From the NCBI GenBank assembly GCA_034519525.1, contig JAXHOJ010000035.1, forward strand, positions 1 to 64,000: a stretch of 64,000 bases of DNA, written 5' to 3'. Below, one piece after another: positions 32,851-43,390 of the stretch (position 1 is the stretch's first letter; each line of letters starts with the position of its first letter). The translations under genes were made by a program, and so were the position numbers. The stretch comes from Gemmobacter sp034519525 (lineage in GTDB: Bacteria > Pseudomonadota > Alphaproteobacteria > Rhodobacterales > Rhodobacteraceae). The notes under the pieces are model-generated. The model made no database searches and was not told the DNA's origin. It worked only from the letters and a program-made list of their open reading frames with translations.

Positions 32851-33597
32851 TCACCCCGGATGGGTGGGCGCCTCTCCCACAGGGCGCAGCAGAAGGTCCA
32901 GCAAGCGTTGGCGCGCGGCCGGCAATGCCAGCCTGCCGCGCAAGCCCGGCAATTCACGCCCCAGAAAATGCCCCGTGATCGCCAGCCCCTGCCCCATCTC
33001 CCCCGCCAGCAACGGGCCTTGGCCCAGCAACCCAGGCGGCAACGGCAGCAGCCGCCCTGCCCATTCGCCTGCCCCCTTGCGGCTGACAGCACGGCCCGTG
33101 CGCGGGCTGACAAAGGCCAGATCATCGCGCGCGCCCGTCACCGCGCAGCGCGCAAGATCAAGGCCAAACCCCAGATCCTCCAACAGGGCCATTTCCCAGC
33201 GCAGGTAGATCGCAGGCCAGCCAGGATCCACCTCCAGCGCCGCCAGCAAGGATTGGGTTCTTGCATAAAGGCCGGGATGCGGCTCGCGTTCCGGCAGCGC
33301 CAGATGCAGCAGGGCGCAGATGGCGTTCAGCCCCGCCAGTGCCAGCCTGTCGTCCATCAGCCCGGCCCGGCTGCGCAGGGGTTCGGCGGTAAAGCTGCCC
33401 AGATGATCATCAAGCCGCGCCCGCCAGGACAGGGCAAGCTGCGCCCCCGGCTGCAGGATCGGCGCCACCTTGCGGGAGGCCCCGCCCCGAACCACACCGG
33501 CATGGCGCCCGTTCTGCGCGGTGAACACCTCGATGATGGCAGAGGATTCGCCATGCTTGCGCAGGGCGATCAGAACACCTTCATCCTGCCACTCCAT
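32851..33597 (-). CDS. recO: DNA repair protein RecO
   Basis: This 248-residue RecO opens MEWQDEGVLIALRKHGESSAIIEVFTAQNGRHAGVVRGG (abridged), the OB-fold N-terminal domain that binds DNA and SSB. The C-terminal helical domain has YLRWEMALLEDLGFGLDLARCAVTG, lacking the four-Cys zinc site seen in some RecO proteins. RecO loads RecA with RecR in gap repair. In relatives recO normally follows era and DUF1491; here the glycerol operon separates them. Confidence 0.92.
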   Translation of the reverse strand: MEWQDEGVLIALRKHGESSAIIEVFTAQNGRHAGVVRGGASRKVAPILQPGAQLALSWRARLDDHLGSFTAEPLRSRAGLMDDRLALAGLNAICALLHLALPEREPHPGLYARTQSLLAALEVDPGWPAIYLRWEMALLEDLGFGLDLARCAVTGARDDLAFVSPRTGRAVSRKGAGEWAGRLLPLPPGLLGQGPLLAGEMGQGLAITGHFLGRELPGLRGRLALPAARQRLLDLLLRPVGEAPTHPG

Positions 33598-33670
33598 CCC
33601 GATCTTCCACTGCGGTCATTTGATCCGCATCTTAGGAACAAAGCATTAACATTGCCAGCACCGATGCCAT

Positions 33671-35155
33671 TCAGAACGACATTGTGGCCGCAACGGCGCG
33701 CTGCCAGCGGCCATAGCGCGCTGTCCGCTCGGGCTCGGCCATGACCGGGCTGAACCGCCGCTCCAGCGCCCAGCTTTTGGCGAAGGCATCAGGCCCACCG
33801 CAAACGTCGGCACGATAGCCTGCCAGCCAGGCCGCCCCCAGTGCCGTGGTTTCCGTCACCTTCGGGCGATCCACCGGCGCGCCCAGAATATCGGCGAGAA
33901 ACTGCATCGCCCAGTCACTGGCCGTCATGCCACCATCCACCCGCAGCACGCCTTGCGCCGCCGTGCCCCAATCGGCCCGCATCGCCTCCAGCAGATCGCG
34001 GGTCTGATAGCCCACGCTTTCCAGCGCGGCGCGCGCCAGTTCGGCGGGGCCGGAATTGCGGGTCAGCCCATAAACCGCCCCGCGGCAATCCGGCCGCCAA
34101 TAGGGCGCCCCCAGCCCGGTAAAGGCCGGCACCAGAACCACGCCCTGCGCCACATCGGCCGCCTCGGCCAGGGGCTGCGTTTCCGATGCAGCGCGAATGA
34201 TCTGCAACCCGTCCCGCAGCCATTGCACCACTGCGCCCGCGATGAAGATCGAGCCTTCCAGCGCATAGGTCGGCTGCCCGTCCAGCTGATAGGCGATGGT
34301 GGTCAGCAGCCGGTTTTTCGACGGCACCATATCCGCCCCGGTGTTCAGCAGGGCAAAGCAGCCGGTGCCATAGGTCGATTTCATCATGCCCGGCGCGAAA
34401 CAGGCCTGCCCCACGGTTGCGGCCTGCTGATCGCCCGCCACACCCAGAATGGGGATCGCCCGCCCGAACAGATCAGGCCGCGTCTGGCCGAAATCTGCCG
34501 CGCAATCCTTCACTTCCGGCAGGATCTGCATCGGAATGTCCAGCAGGGCGCAGATCTCGGCATCCCACTGGCCGGTGGCAATATTGTAAAGCAGGGTGCG
34601 CGAGGCGTTGGTCGCATCGGTGGCATGAACCGCGCCCCCCGTCAGCTTCCAGATCAGAAACGTATCCACCGTACCAAAGGCGATGCGCCCGGCCTGCGCC
34701 TTTTCTCGCGCCCCGGGAATGTGATCCAGCAGCCATTTCACCTTGGTGCCCGAAAAATACGGGTCCAGCAGCAGGCCGGTGCGGGCCGTCATCATCGGCT
34801 CGTGCCCGGCGTCTTTCAGGGCTGTGCAGATATCTGCGGTGCGCCGATCCTGCCAGACGATGGCATTATGCAGCGGCTCGCCGGTCTGGCGATCCCACAG
34901 CAGCGTGGTTTCGCGCTGGTTGGTGATGCCGATGGCGGCAATGGATCTTGCATCTATCCCGGCCTTTTCGATCACGGCCCGCGCCGTGCCCGCCACAGTC
35001 GACCACAGATCAGAGGGATCATGTTCCACCCAGCCCGAGGCCGGGTAATGCTGCGGAAATTCTTCCTGGGCGGTGGCAACCACCCGAAGGCCCGCATCGA
35101 ACAGGATCGCGCGCGAGGACGTCGTCCCCTGATCAATGGCAAGGATATGGGTCAT
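33671..35155 (-). CDS. glpK: Glycerol kinase
   Basis: This 494-residue FGGY-family kinase phosphorylates glycerol to glycerol 3-phosphate. ATP-binding motifs are present (ILAIDQGTTSSRAILFDAG at the N-terminus, GVAGDQQAATVGQ near 240, MKSTYGTGCFALLNTG near 260). The substrate signature NQRETTLLWDRQTGEPLHNAIVWQDRRT is near 80-107, and the C-terminal RVDGGMTASDWAMQFLADILG near 400 is intact. It is the last gene of the glpDSTPQUVK run, 181 bases after glpV; the gap carries two abutting palindromes and a GC-rich hairpin. Confidence 0.97.
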   Translation of the reverse strand: MTHILAIDQGTTSSRAILFDAGLRVVATAQEEFPQHYPASGWVEHDPSDLWSTVAGTARAVIEKAGIDARSIAAIGITNQRETTLLWDRQTGEPLHNAIVWQDRRTADICTALKDAGHEPMMTARTGLLLDPYFSGTKVKWLLDHIPGAREKAQAGRIAFGTVDTFLIWKLTGGAVHATDATNASRTLLYNIATGQWDAEICALLDIPMQILPEVKDCAADFGQTRPDLFGRAIPILGVAGDQQAATVGQACFAPGMMKSTYGTGCFALLNTGADMVPSKNRLLTTIAYQLDGQPTYALEGSIFIAGAVVQWLRDGLQIIRAASETQPLAEAADVAQGVVLVPAFTGLGAPYWRPDCRGAVYGLTRNSGPAELARAALESVGYQTRDLLEAMRADWGTAAQGVLRVDGGMTASDWAMQFLADILGAPVDRPKVTETTALGAAWLAGYRADVCGGPDAFAKSWALERRFSPVMAEPERTARYGRWQRAVAATMSF

Positions 35156-35244
35156 GTCGGCATCCTTCGTCGTCTGCAGCCTCTGTCAGCCCGCGCTACG
35201 CCAGGCGCCGGGGCCAGGAATTCCGGAGGCAAGAATTCTGGGGC

Positions 35245-35292
35245 CAAGAATTTTCAGGAAAATTCTTGCAAATTTCTTGCTCAAGAAATTTG
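35245..35292. repeat. Twin abutting AT-rich palindromes (glpV-glpK gap)
   Basis: Palindrome A has arms CAAGAATTTTC (35245-35255) and GAAAATTCTTG (35258-35268) with a 2-base loop. Palindrome B follows at once with CAAATTTCTTG (35269-35279) and CAAGAAATTTG (35282-35292), again with a 2-base loop. Both pairings are perfect over 11 bases. A shorter AGAATTCT palindrome precedes at 35232-35239. The same twin layout occurs at 46629-46672, which suggests a dispersed REP/BIME-like element. Confidence 0.75.
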
Positions 35293-35298
35293 CGGGGC

Positions 35299-35321
35299 AG
35301 GCCGCTGACGCGGCCTGCCCC
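35299..35321 (-). terminator. GC-rich hairpin after glpV (possible attenuator or terminator)
   Basis: GGGGCAGGCCGC beginning at 35294 and GCGGCCTGCCCC ending at 35321 form a 12-bp stem around TGAC. It lies 15 bases after the glpV stop when read on the minus strand. No T tract follows on that strand, so it is more likely an mRNA 3'-end or processing hairpin that lowers glpK expression than a full terminator. Confidence 0.5.
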
Positions 35322-35336
35322 TTTTGCCTCGTGCGA

Positions 35337-37064
35337 TCAGCCCTTCTGCCAGGACTTGATCAGCTCGTCATAAGAGATCGTTTCGCCCTGCGGCTTTTCG
35401 TTCTCCATCTTGGCCACCGGCGCACCGGGGGCATCGAGCCATTCCTGCGGGTCTTTCGGCTCGTTCATCTTCGGGCCGATGTCGCCCTGAACGCCTGCAC
35501 GTTCCAGACGCTCCAGCACCCGCTCTTGCTCGGCGCAGAGGGCATCCAGCGCTTCCTGCGGGGATTTGGCGCCCGACATGGCATCACCGATGTTCTGCCA
35601 CCACAGCTGTGCCAGTTTCGGGTAATCCGGGATATTGGTGCCAGTGGGCGACCATTGCACCCGGGCGGGCGAGCGGTAGAATTCGACCAGACCACCCAGT
35701 TTCGGCGCGCGTTCTGTGAAGCTTTCGTGCTTGATCGTCGATTCCCGCGCGAAGGTCAGGCCGACATGCGATTTCTTCACATCGACAGTTTTCGAGGTGA
35801 CGAACTGCGCATAAAGCCAGGCCGCCTGTGCCCGATCCACCGGGGTGGATTCCATCAACGTCCAGGAGCCCACGTCCTGATAGCCGACCTTGGTGCCTTC
35901 CTGCCAATAGGCCCCATGCGGGCTGGGGGCCATGCGCCATTTCGGCGTGCCATCCTCATTCATCACCGGCAGGCCTTCCTTGACCATATCGGCGGTGAAA
36001 GCGGTGTACCAGAACATCTGCTGGGCGATATTGCCCTGCGCAGGCACCGGCCCCGCTTCGCCAAAGGTCATCCCCTGGGCTTCCGGCGGGGTGTATTTCT
36101 GCAGCCATTCGATGGCCTTGGTCACGGCATAGACAGCGGCCGCGTCATTGGTCGCACCGCCACGCGCCACGCAGGACCCGACAGGACGCGAGTTTTCGTC
36201 AACCCGGATGCCCCATTCATCAACCGGCAGGCCATTCGGCTCGCCCTTGTCGCCCATGCCGGCCATCGACATCCAGGCATCGGTATAGCGCCAGCCGAGC
36301 GAGGGGTCTTTCTTGCCATAATCCATATTGCCCCAGGCCGAAGCCGGGCCACCCGCATAAGACATGTCACGGCCGGTAAAGAATTCGGCAATGTCTTCAT
36401 AGGCCGACCAGTTCAGCGGAACGCCAAGGTCATAGCCATATTTGGCCTTGAAATCATCCTTGGTCTTCTGATCGTTGAACCAGTCATAGCGGAACCAGTA
36501 AAGGTTTGCGAACTGCTGGTCGGGCAGCTGATACAGCTGGCCATCCGGCGCGGTGGTGAATTTCGCACCGATGAAATCCGCCAGATCGAGGTTCGGGTTG
36601 GTGACAGCGGCGCCTTCGCCCGCCATCCAGCCGGTCAGGCTGCGCGCCTGCTTGTAACGCCAGTGGGTGCCGATCAGATCAGAGTCGTTGATATAGGCGT
36701 CATAGATGTTCTCGCCGGTCTGCATCTGCGTCTGCAGCTTTTCGACCACATCGCCTTCGCCGATCAGATCATGGGTGATCTTGATGCCGGTGATGGCGGT
36801 GAAGGCCGGGGCCAGAACCTTGGCTTCATATTCATGGGTGGTGATGGTTTCCGAAACCACCTTGATATCCATGCCGGCATAGGGCTTGGCGGCATCCACG
36901 AACCACTGCATTTCCGCTTCCTGATCGGCGCGGGAAAGCGAAGAAAGCTCACCGATTTCGGCATCGAGGAAGGCCTTCGCGGCCTCCATATCGGCCCAGG
37001 CGGGGGCCGCCCCGGTTGCCATCAGCGCAAGCGCCATGGCGGTTGTCATATTGCGCAGTCTCAT
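35337..37064 (-). CDS. glpV: Glycerol ABC transporter substrate-binding protein
   Basis: This 575-residue periplasmic binding protein has a signal peptide (residues 1-24, cleavage after AWA). The size is large for the family but matches GlpV of the glpSTPQV glycerol transporter. Typical ligand-binding-domain segments include TTHEYEAKVLAPAFTAITGIKITHD near 75 (abridged), YQLPDQQFANLYWFRYDWF near 170-190, and GSWTLMESTPVDRAQAAWLYAQFV near 415. It delivers glycerol to permeases GlpP/GlpQ. The ATG at 37064 has GGGAGG upstream. Confidence 0.9.
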   Translation of the reverse strand: MRLRNMTTAMALALMATGAAPAWADMEAAKAFLDAEIGELSSLSRADQEAEMQWFVDAAKPYAGMDIKVVSETITTHEYEAKVLAPAFTAITGIKITHDLIGEGDVVEKLQTQMQTGENIYDAYINDSDLIGTHWRYKQARSLTGWMAGEGAAVTNPNLDLADFIGAKFTTAPDGQLYQLPDQQFANLYWFRYDWFNDQKTKDDFKAKYGYDLGVPLNWSAYEDIAEFFTGRDMSYAGGPASAWGNMDYGKKDPSLGWRYTDAWMSMAGMGDKGEPNGLPVDEWGIRVDENSRPVGSCVARGGATNDAAAVYAVTKAIEWLQKYTPPEAQGMTFGEAGPVPAQGNIAQQMFWYTAFTADMVKEGLPVMNEDGTPKWRMAPSPHGAYWQEGTKVGYQDVGSWTLMESTPVDRAQAAWLYAQFVTSKTVDVKKSHVGLTFARESTIKHESFTERAPKLGGLVEFYRSPARVQWSPTGTNIPDYPKLAQLWWQNIGDAMSGAKSPQEALDALCAEQERVLERLERAGVQGDIGPKMNEPKDPQEWLDAPGAPVAKMENEKPQGETISYDELIKSWQKG

Positions 37065-37139
37065 CAGTTTTCCTCCCAGAATTTGAGACTTGGTCTTGGT
37101 GCCGCAGGCCGGGCTCCACTCCCGGCCTTGCGGATCTGT

Positions 37140-37555
37140 CTAGACCCAGCGAAACACCGCCGCGGCATAGACGAGGCACAGGGCAAGTGCCCCCCACAGG
37201 GGCGCACCCGCAAAAAACAGCCAGATCAGGCAGATGAAGGCCGATCCCAGCAACGAGATGAACAGCCGGTCCCCCCGCGTCGTTTCGATCCGCAGCACGC
37301 CGAGGCGCGGCGCCTCGGGATAGCGGATGGCCAGAATGGTCATCGTTACCAGCAGACAGGCGATGGTGAAGAAGAACAGCGCCACCGGCAGCGTCCAGGC
37401 CATCCAGCCACCACGGATCATCGGCGCGAACCAGTCGATGGCACCCTCCTTGCGCGGGGCCGCAATCAGCAGCCCGACCAGAATGGCGGCCATCACTCCG
37501 GTGGCGGTCAGGGAAACCGCAGTCCAGTTGGTGCGGTTCGGGGCAGGAACGGACA

Positions 37556-37556
<1 letters not shown>
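37140..37556 (-). CDS. glpU: DUF2160 membrane protein of the glycerol operon
   Basis: This 138-residue protein has about four hydrophobic helices (near 15-32, 53-77, 98-117 and 120-136) and a conserved middle WFAPMIRGGWMAWTLPVALFFFTIA (abridged). It corresponds to GlpU/DUF2160, always found between the permease and binding-protein genes of this operon type. Its role in glycerol uptake is unknown. The ATG at 37556 shares one base with the glpQ stop (TGATG). Confidence 0.85.
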
Positions 37557-39231
<1,675 letters not shown>

Positions 39232-39232
<1 letters not shown>

Positions 39233-40317
39233 CAGGCCGCCCTCCCCTGCGGCGCGATCCGCCAGTCGTCGGCATAGACGCTGATCTTCTGCGGGGCGAA
39301 GCTGACATGGGTCAGCTCTGCCCCCACCGCCATGCCCTCGGGCACCACCACGTTCAGCGGCGCCCCCAGAACCTCGGCCCGCACCAGCCGGTGGCGGCCC
39401 ACATCCTCTACCCGGCGGATGGTGACCGGCAGGCCTTCGCCCGCCGTCAGCATCGCATATTCCGGGCGGATGCCGATCTGCACACGACCGGCCGGGCGCC
39501 CGTATTGCGCGCCCAGCGGCACGGTCATGCCACTGGCCAGGCGGGCGGTATCGCCTTCCACCTGTGCCTCCATCAGGTTCATGCCGGGCGAGCCGATGAA
39601 ATAACCCACGAACGTATGCGCCGGGGTTTCGAACAGCTCTTCCGGCGTGCCCATCTGCACAACGCGGCCATCATACATGATCACCACCTTGTCAGCGAAG
39701 GTCAGCGCCTCGGTCTGGTCATGCGTCACATAGATCATCGTATGGCCGAACTCTCGGTGCAGCCGCTTCAGCTGGGTGCGCAGCTCCCACTTCATATGCG
39801 GGTCGATCACCGTCAGCGGTTCGTCGAACAGGATGGCGTTCACATCCTCGCGCACCATGCCACGACCTAGGCTGATCTTCTGCTTGGCATCGGCGGTCAG
39901 CCCCTTGGCCTTGCGGCTGAGGATTTCCTCCATCCCGATCATCCGGGCGATCTGATCCACCCGCGCCGCGATATAGGCGGCATCCATGCCCCGGTTGCGC
40001 AGCGGAAAGGCCAGATTGTCGCGCACCGTCATAGTGTCGTAGACAACCGGAAACTGGAATACCTGTGCGATATTGCGCTCTGCCGTGGGCGCATCAGTCA
40101 CATCGCGGTCCCCGAACAGCACCCGGCCCTGACTGGGGCGCAGCAGCCCCGAGATGATGTTCAGAAGCGTGGTCTTGCCGCAGCCAGAAGAGCCGAGCAA
40201 CGCATAGGCGCCACCGTCCTGCCAGATGTGATCCATTTCCTTCAGCGCGAAATCCTGATCCCGGGTCGGGTACGGAAAATAGCTATGCGCCAGATTTTTC
40301 AGTGTGATCTGCGCCAT
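39232..40317 (-). CDS. glpT: Glycerol ABC transporter ATPase GlpT
   Basis: This 361-residue ATPase of the MalK/UgpC class has Walker A GSSGCGKTT near residue 43, Q-loop VFQFPVVYDTM near 86, Walker B ILFDEPLTVID near 163, and switch His in IYVTHDQTEAL near 198. The C-terminal TOBE domain runs from about 240. The ABC signature is degenerate: KGLTADAKQKISLGRG replaces L-S-G-G-Q, and the D-loop reads TVID. GlpS next door has the opposite defect. The name follows the rhizobial glpDSTPQUV operon and is unrelated to the GlpT antiporter of E. coli. Confidence 0.92.
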
Positions 40318-40320
40318 GAT

Positions 40321-41424
40321 TCAGGCCGCCCCCTTCATATCCTGCACCGCATAGCTTGCAGGCGCGGCCAGCCGGCCTTCGGCGTCAAACAGATAGACAT
40401 GTGCGGGATCCAGCCAGACTGTCACCTCTTCCCCCGCTGGCAGGTCATGCACGCCATGCACCAGCCCCACCCAGCGGTCGCCGCCGTGATCCAGATGCAG
40501 GAAGGTTTCCGATCCGGTGATCTCCGTCACCCCCAGCGTGCAGCGAAATTGCACGGCGGTGCCGGAATGGCGGTTCAGCTCCAGATGGTTGGCGCGGAAA
40601 CCGGCGGTGTAGCGTCCATCCGGCAAGGCCGCGAAAGCGCCTTCAGCCGGGGCATGGGCCAGGCCGCCGAACTGCAACCGATGCCCGGCCTTGGTGCAGG
40701 GCATGAAATTCATCGGCGGATCGCTGAACACCCGCGCCGTCACCAGATCGGCGGGCTGGCGATACACCTGCGGTGTCGGCCCGAACTGCGTGACCCGGCC
40801 CTCCCACAGCGTGGCGGTATGGCCCCCCAGCAGCAAAGCCTCTTCCGGTTCCGTGGTGGCATAGACGAAGATCGCGCCCGAAGCTTCGAAAATCCGGGGG
40901 ATTTCAACCCGCAGTTCCTCACGCAGCTTGTAGTCGAGGTTCGCAAGCGGCTCGTCCAGCAGCACCAGCCCCGCGCCCTTCACCAGCGCCCGCGCCAGCG
41001 CGCAGCGCTGCTGCTGCCCGCCCGAAAGCTCCAGCGGCTTGCGGCTCAGCATCGGGGTCAGGCGCATCATTTCGGCGGTTTCGCGCACCTTGCGATCAAT
41101 TTCCGCCTTGTCACGCCCCAGCAGACGCAGCGGCGAGGCGATGTTGTCATAAACCGTCATGCCCGGGTAATTGATGAACTGCTGGTAAACCATGGCAACG
41201 CCACGATCCTGCACCCGCATCCCGGTCACATCTTTTCCCTCCCAGATGATCCGGCCCATGGTCGGCGCATCCAGCCCCGCCATCACGCGCATCAGCGAGG
41301 TCTTGCCCGACAGCGTCGGCCCCAGCAGCACGTTCATCGTGCCACGTTGCAGCGTCAGCGTGGTGGGGTGGATGTGAATCCGTCCGCCCACCATGCGCGT
41401 CACGCCCTGAAGTTCCAGCGCCAT
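40321..41424 (-). CDS. glpS: Glycerol ABC transporter ATPase GlpS
   Basis: This 367-residue ATPase has Walker A GPTLSGKTS near residue 35, Q-loop VYQQFINYP near 80, a canonical signature LELSGGQQQRCALARAL near 131-147, Walker B LVLLDEPLANLD near 153, and a C-terminal TOBE domain. The switch histidine is missing: the segment reads IFVYATTEPEEAL, with Thr where V-T-H-D normally has His. It should pair with GlpT, giving one consensus and one degenerate ATP site. It is 3 bases before glpT and 10 bases after glpD. Confidence 0.92.
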   Translation of the reverse strand: MALELQGVTRMVGGRIHIHPTTLTLQRGTMNVLLGPTLSGKTSLMRVMAGLDAPTMGRIIWEGKDVTGMRVQDRGVAMVYQQFINYPGMTVYDNIASPLRLLGRDKAEIDRKVRETAEMMRLTPMLSRKPLELSGGQQQRCALARALVKGAGLVLLDEPLANLDYKLREELRVEIPRIFEASGAIFVYATTEPEEALLLGGHTATLWEGRVTQFGPTPQVYRQPADLVTARVFSDPPMNFMPCTKAGHRLQFGGLAHAPAEGAFAALPDGRYTAGFRANHLELNRHSGTAVQFRCTLGVTEITGSETFLHLDHGGDRWVGLVHGVHDLPAGEEVTVWLDPAHVYLFDAEGRLAAPASYAVQDMKGAA

Positions 41425-41434
41425 ACTTCCTCCC

Positions 41435-43027
41435 CTATTCCGCAGCGGGGCTGACAGCCCCGGCGTCCGCCCGGGCCATAAAGGCCTCCAGCGTGTCGAT
41501 CTGCTGCGCCGTCAGCCGCAGACCAAGTTTCGTGCGGCGCCACACCACATCCCCCGCATGGCGCGCCCATTCCTTCTGCATCAGCCAGCGCACCTCCGCC
41601 TCGGTCAGCGTAGCGCCAAAATCCTGTCCCAGATCGCTCATTGCCGACGCATCGCCCAGAACGGCAAAAGCCTCGGTGCCATAGGCGCGCAGCAGCCGCG
41701 CGGCGTGATATTCCGTAAGGAAAGGATAGCGCGTCATCAGCCGTTCGCGCAAAGCCGCCACGCCATCCTGCGGAAAATCCCCGCCCGGCAAGGCAACCCG
41801 TGCGGTCCAGGGGCCTTTGACCTGCGGAAAGTAGCCCTGAATTTTCTCCATCGCGCTTTCGGCCAGCCGACGATAGGTGGTGATCTTGCCGCCAAAGACA
41901 TTCAGCAGCGGTGCGCCGCTGGCATCCAGCGACAGCACATAATCCCGCGTGGCCGCAGTGGCCGATTTGGCGCCATCATTATACAGCGGCCGCACCCCGG
42001 AATAGGCCCAGACCACATCCTGCACAGTCACCGGCTTGCGGAAGTATTTCGACGCAAAGGCCAGAAGATAGTCACGCTCTTCATCGGTGCAGACCGCATC
42101 CTTCGGCGCGCCCTTGTGATCCTTGTCGGTCGTGCCGATCAGGGTGAAATCCTGCTCATAGGGGATGGCAAAGATGATCCGGCCATCTTCGCCCTGAAAG
42201 AAATAGCACCGATCATGATCAAACAGGCGCCGGGTCACGATATGGCTGCCCCGCACCAGCCGCACGCCTTCGGTGGAATTGATCCGCGCGACATTGCGGA
42301 TCACATCTTCCACCCAGGGGCCGCCGGCATTGACCAGAACCTTGGCACGATGCAGCCCGCGGCCTTCCGCGCCTTCTGTCACCACCTCCCACAGATCACC
42401 GGCGCGGGTGGCACTGACCACCTTGGTGCCCACCATGATCTGCGCGCCGCGCGCCTGGGCATCCCGGGCATTCAGCACCACCAGCCGCGAATCCTCGACC
42501 CAGCAGTCCGAATATTCATAGGCATGGCGGAATTTCGGGTTCAGCGGTTTGCCTGCCGCATCCTGTGTCAGATCCAGCGTCCGCGTCGGCGGCAGGATCT
42601 TGCGCCCCCCCAGCGTATCATACAGGAACAGCCCCAGCCGGATCAGCCAGGCCGGGCGCCGCCCCTTCATCCAGGGCATGGCCAAGGACAGCAGGCGCGA
42701 GGTCGGCGTATCGCTTTCAAAGCGCATGTCGCGGTGATAGGGCAGCACAAAGCGCATGGGCCAGCTGATATGCGGCATGGCCACCAGCAGGGTTTCACGC
42801 TCTTCCAGCGCTTCGCGCACCAGACGGAATTCGAAATATTCCAGATAGCGCAGCCCGCCATGAAACAGCTTGGTCGACGCAGAAGAGGTCGCCTGCGCCA
42901 GGTCGCCCTGTTCGGCCAGCACCACCGAAAGCCCACGCCCCGCCGCATCGCGCGCGATGCCGCAGCCGTTGATGCCGCCCCCAATGATGAACAGATCGGC
43001 CACTACAGGCCGCCCAGCATCCGTCAC
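41435..43027 (-). CDS. glpD: Glycerol-3-phosphate dehydrogenase (FAD)
   Basis: This 530-residue aerobic GlpD oxidises glycerol 3-phosphate to dihydroxyacetone phosphate at the membrane, passing electrons to quinone. The N-terminal FAD motif is LFIIGGGINGCGIARDAAGRG (abridged G-x-G-x-x-G). The next hallmark is STKLFHGGLRYLE near 52-64. VNAGGPWVEDV, VRLVRGSHIV and NVFGGKITTYRRLAE are typical later blocks. The start is GTG 43027, with GGGGAGG 8 bases upstream. It is the first gene of the operon and is preceded by a structured leader with DeoR/GlpR-like repeats. Confidence 0.96.
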   Translation of the reverse strand: MTDAGRPVVADLFIIGGGINGCGIARDAAGRGLSVVLAEQGDLAQATSSASTKLFHGGLRYLEYFEFRLVREALEERETLLVAMPHISWPMRFVLPYHRDMRFESDTPTSRLLSLAMPWMKGRRPAWLIRLGLFLYDTLGGRKILPPTRTLDLTQDAAGKPLNPKFRHAYEYSDCWVEDSRLVVLNARDAQARGAQIMVGTKVVSATRAGDLWEVVTEGAEGRGLHRAKVLVNAGGPWVEDVIRNVARINSTEGVRLVRGSHIVTRRLFDHDRCYFFQGEDGRIIFAIPYEQDFTLIGTTDKDHKGAPKDAVCTDEERDYLLAFASKYFRKPVTVQDVVWAYSGVRPLYNDGAKSATAATRDYVLSLDASGAPLLNVFGGKITTYRRLAESAMEKIQGYFPQVKGPWTARVALPGGDFPQDGVAALRERLMTRYPFLTEYHAARLLRAYGTEAFAVLGDASAMSDLGQDFGATLTEAEVRWLMQKEWARHAGDVVWRRTKLGLRLTAQQIDTLEAFMARADAGAVSPAAE

Positions 43028-43048
43028 GCCGAATTCCTCCCCTGGAAA

Positions 43049-43096
43049 GGTCTGCGCCCTTCGTCAGCAGACCCTGCACCGAGTTCAGGACTCGGT
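43049..43096 (-). promoter_or_regulatory. Two tandem stem-loops in the glpD leader
   Basis: GGTCTGC (43049-43055) pairs with GCAGACC (43067-43073), and ACCGAGT (43078-43084) pairs with ACTCGGT (43090-43096). Both stems are perfect over 7 bases. They lie between the putative operator and the ribosome-binding site and could form an mRNA 5' structure. No known riboswitch was recognised. Confidence 0.45.
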
Positions 43097-43109
43097 CAAT
43101 GGGTTAAAT

Positions 43110-43140
43110 TTCGTTTTTGCGCGATTTTTGTAAAAACGAA
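43110..43140. promoter_or_regulatory. Putative DeoR/GlpR-type operator
   Basis: TTCGTTTTT (43110-43118) and AAAAACGAA (43132-43140) form a perfect 9-base inverted repeat with a 13-base spacer. A further AAAAACGAA copy is at 43203-43211. TTCG-T-rich repeats are typical of GlpR/DeoR operators in glycerol operons. No glpR gene is in the window. Confidence 0.5.
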
Positions 43141-43211
43141 CATTCAGGCGGTGCATCCCTGGAAAATAGCGCAAAAACCGCAGCTGCATTACATAATCGC
43201 ACAAAAACGAA

Positions 43212-43240
43212 CGCAGTCGCAGCATTTTGCTGCAACTGCG
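43212..43240. promoter_or_regulatory. TGC-rich palindrome upstream of glpD
   Basis: CGCAGTCGCAGCA and TGCTGCAACTGCG, separated by TTT, match at 12 of 13 positions. The inverted left arm shares the 11-mer GCTGCGACTGC with the palindrome before mcd at 29732. PhaR-like regulators favour TGC-rich sites, but the owner is not known. Confidence 0.4.
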
Positions 43241-43390
43241 CGGCCAGCAGATCTGGTGCGAAACAAGAAGAATTATGATGAAAAGCAAGCCCGTGGGGGC
43301 CAATCTGCCGCAACGGGCCGGACCAGATGCAGGGATGCGGGCCCGCCCACACCACCATGGCGCCGCAGTGCAGAAACCATAACCGCGTAG

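Larger units (their letters stand above)
43028..43390. other. Regulatory region upstream of the glp operon
   Basis: This 363-base region has no supportable gene. Reading towards glpD it contains a TGC-rich palindrome (43212-43240), copies of TTCGTTTTT at 43203-43211 and 43132-43140, the inverted partner at 43110-43118, and two hairpins in the presumed 5' leader (43078-43096 and 43049-43073) before the GGGGAGG. The part from 43260 to 43390 shows nothing notable. Confidence 0.6.
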
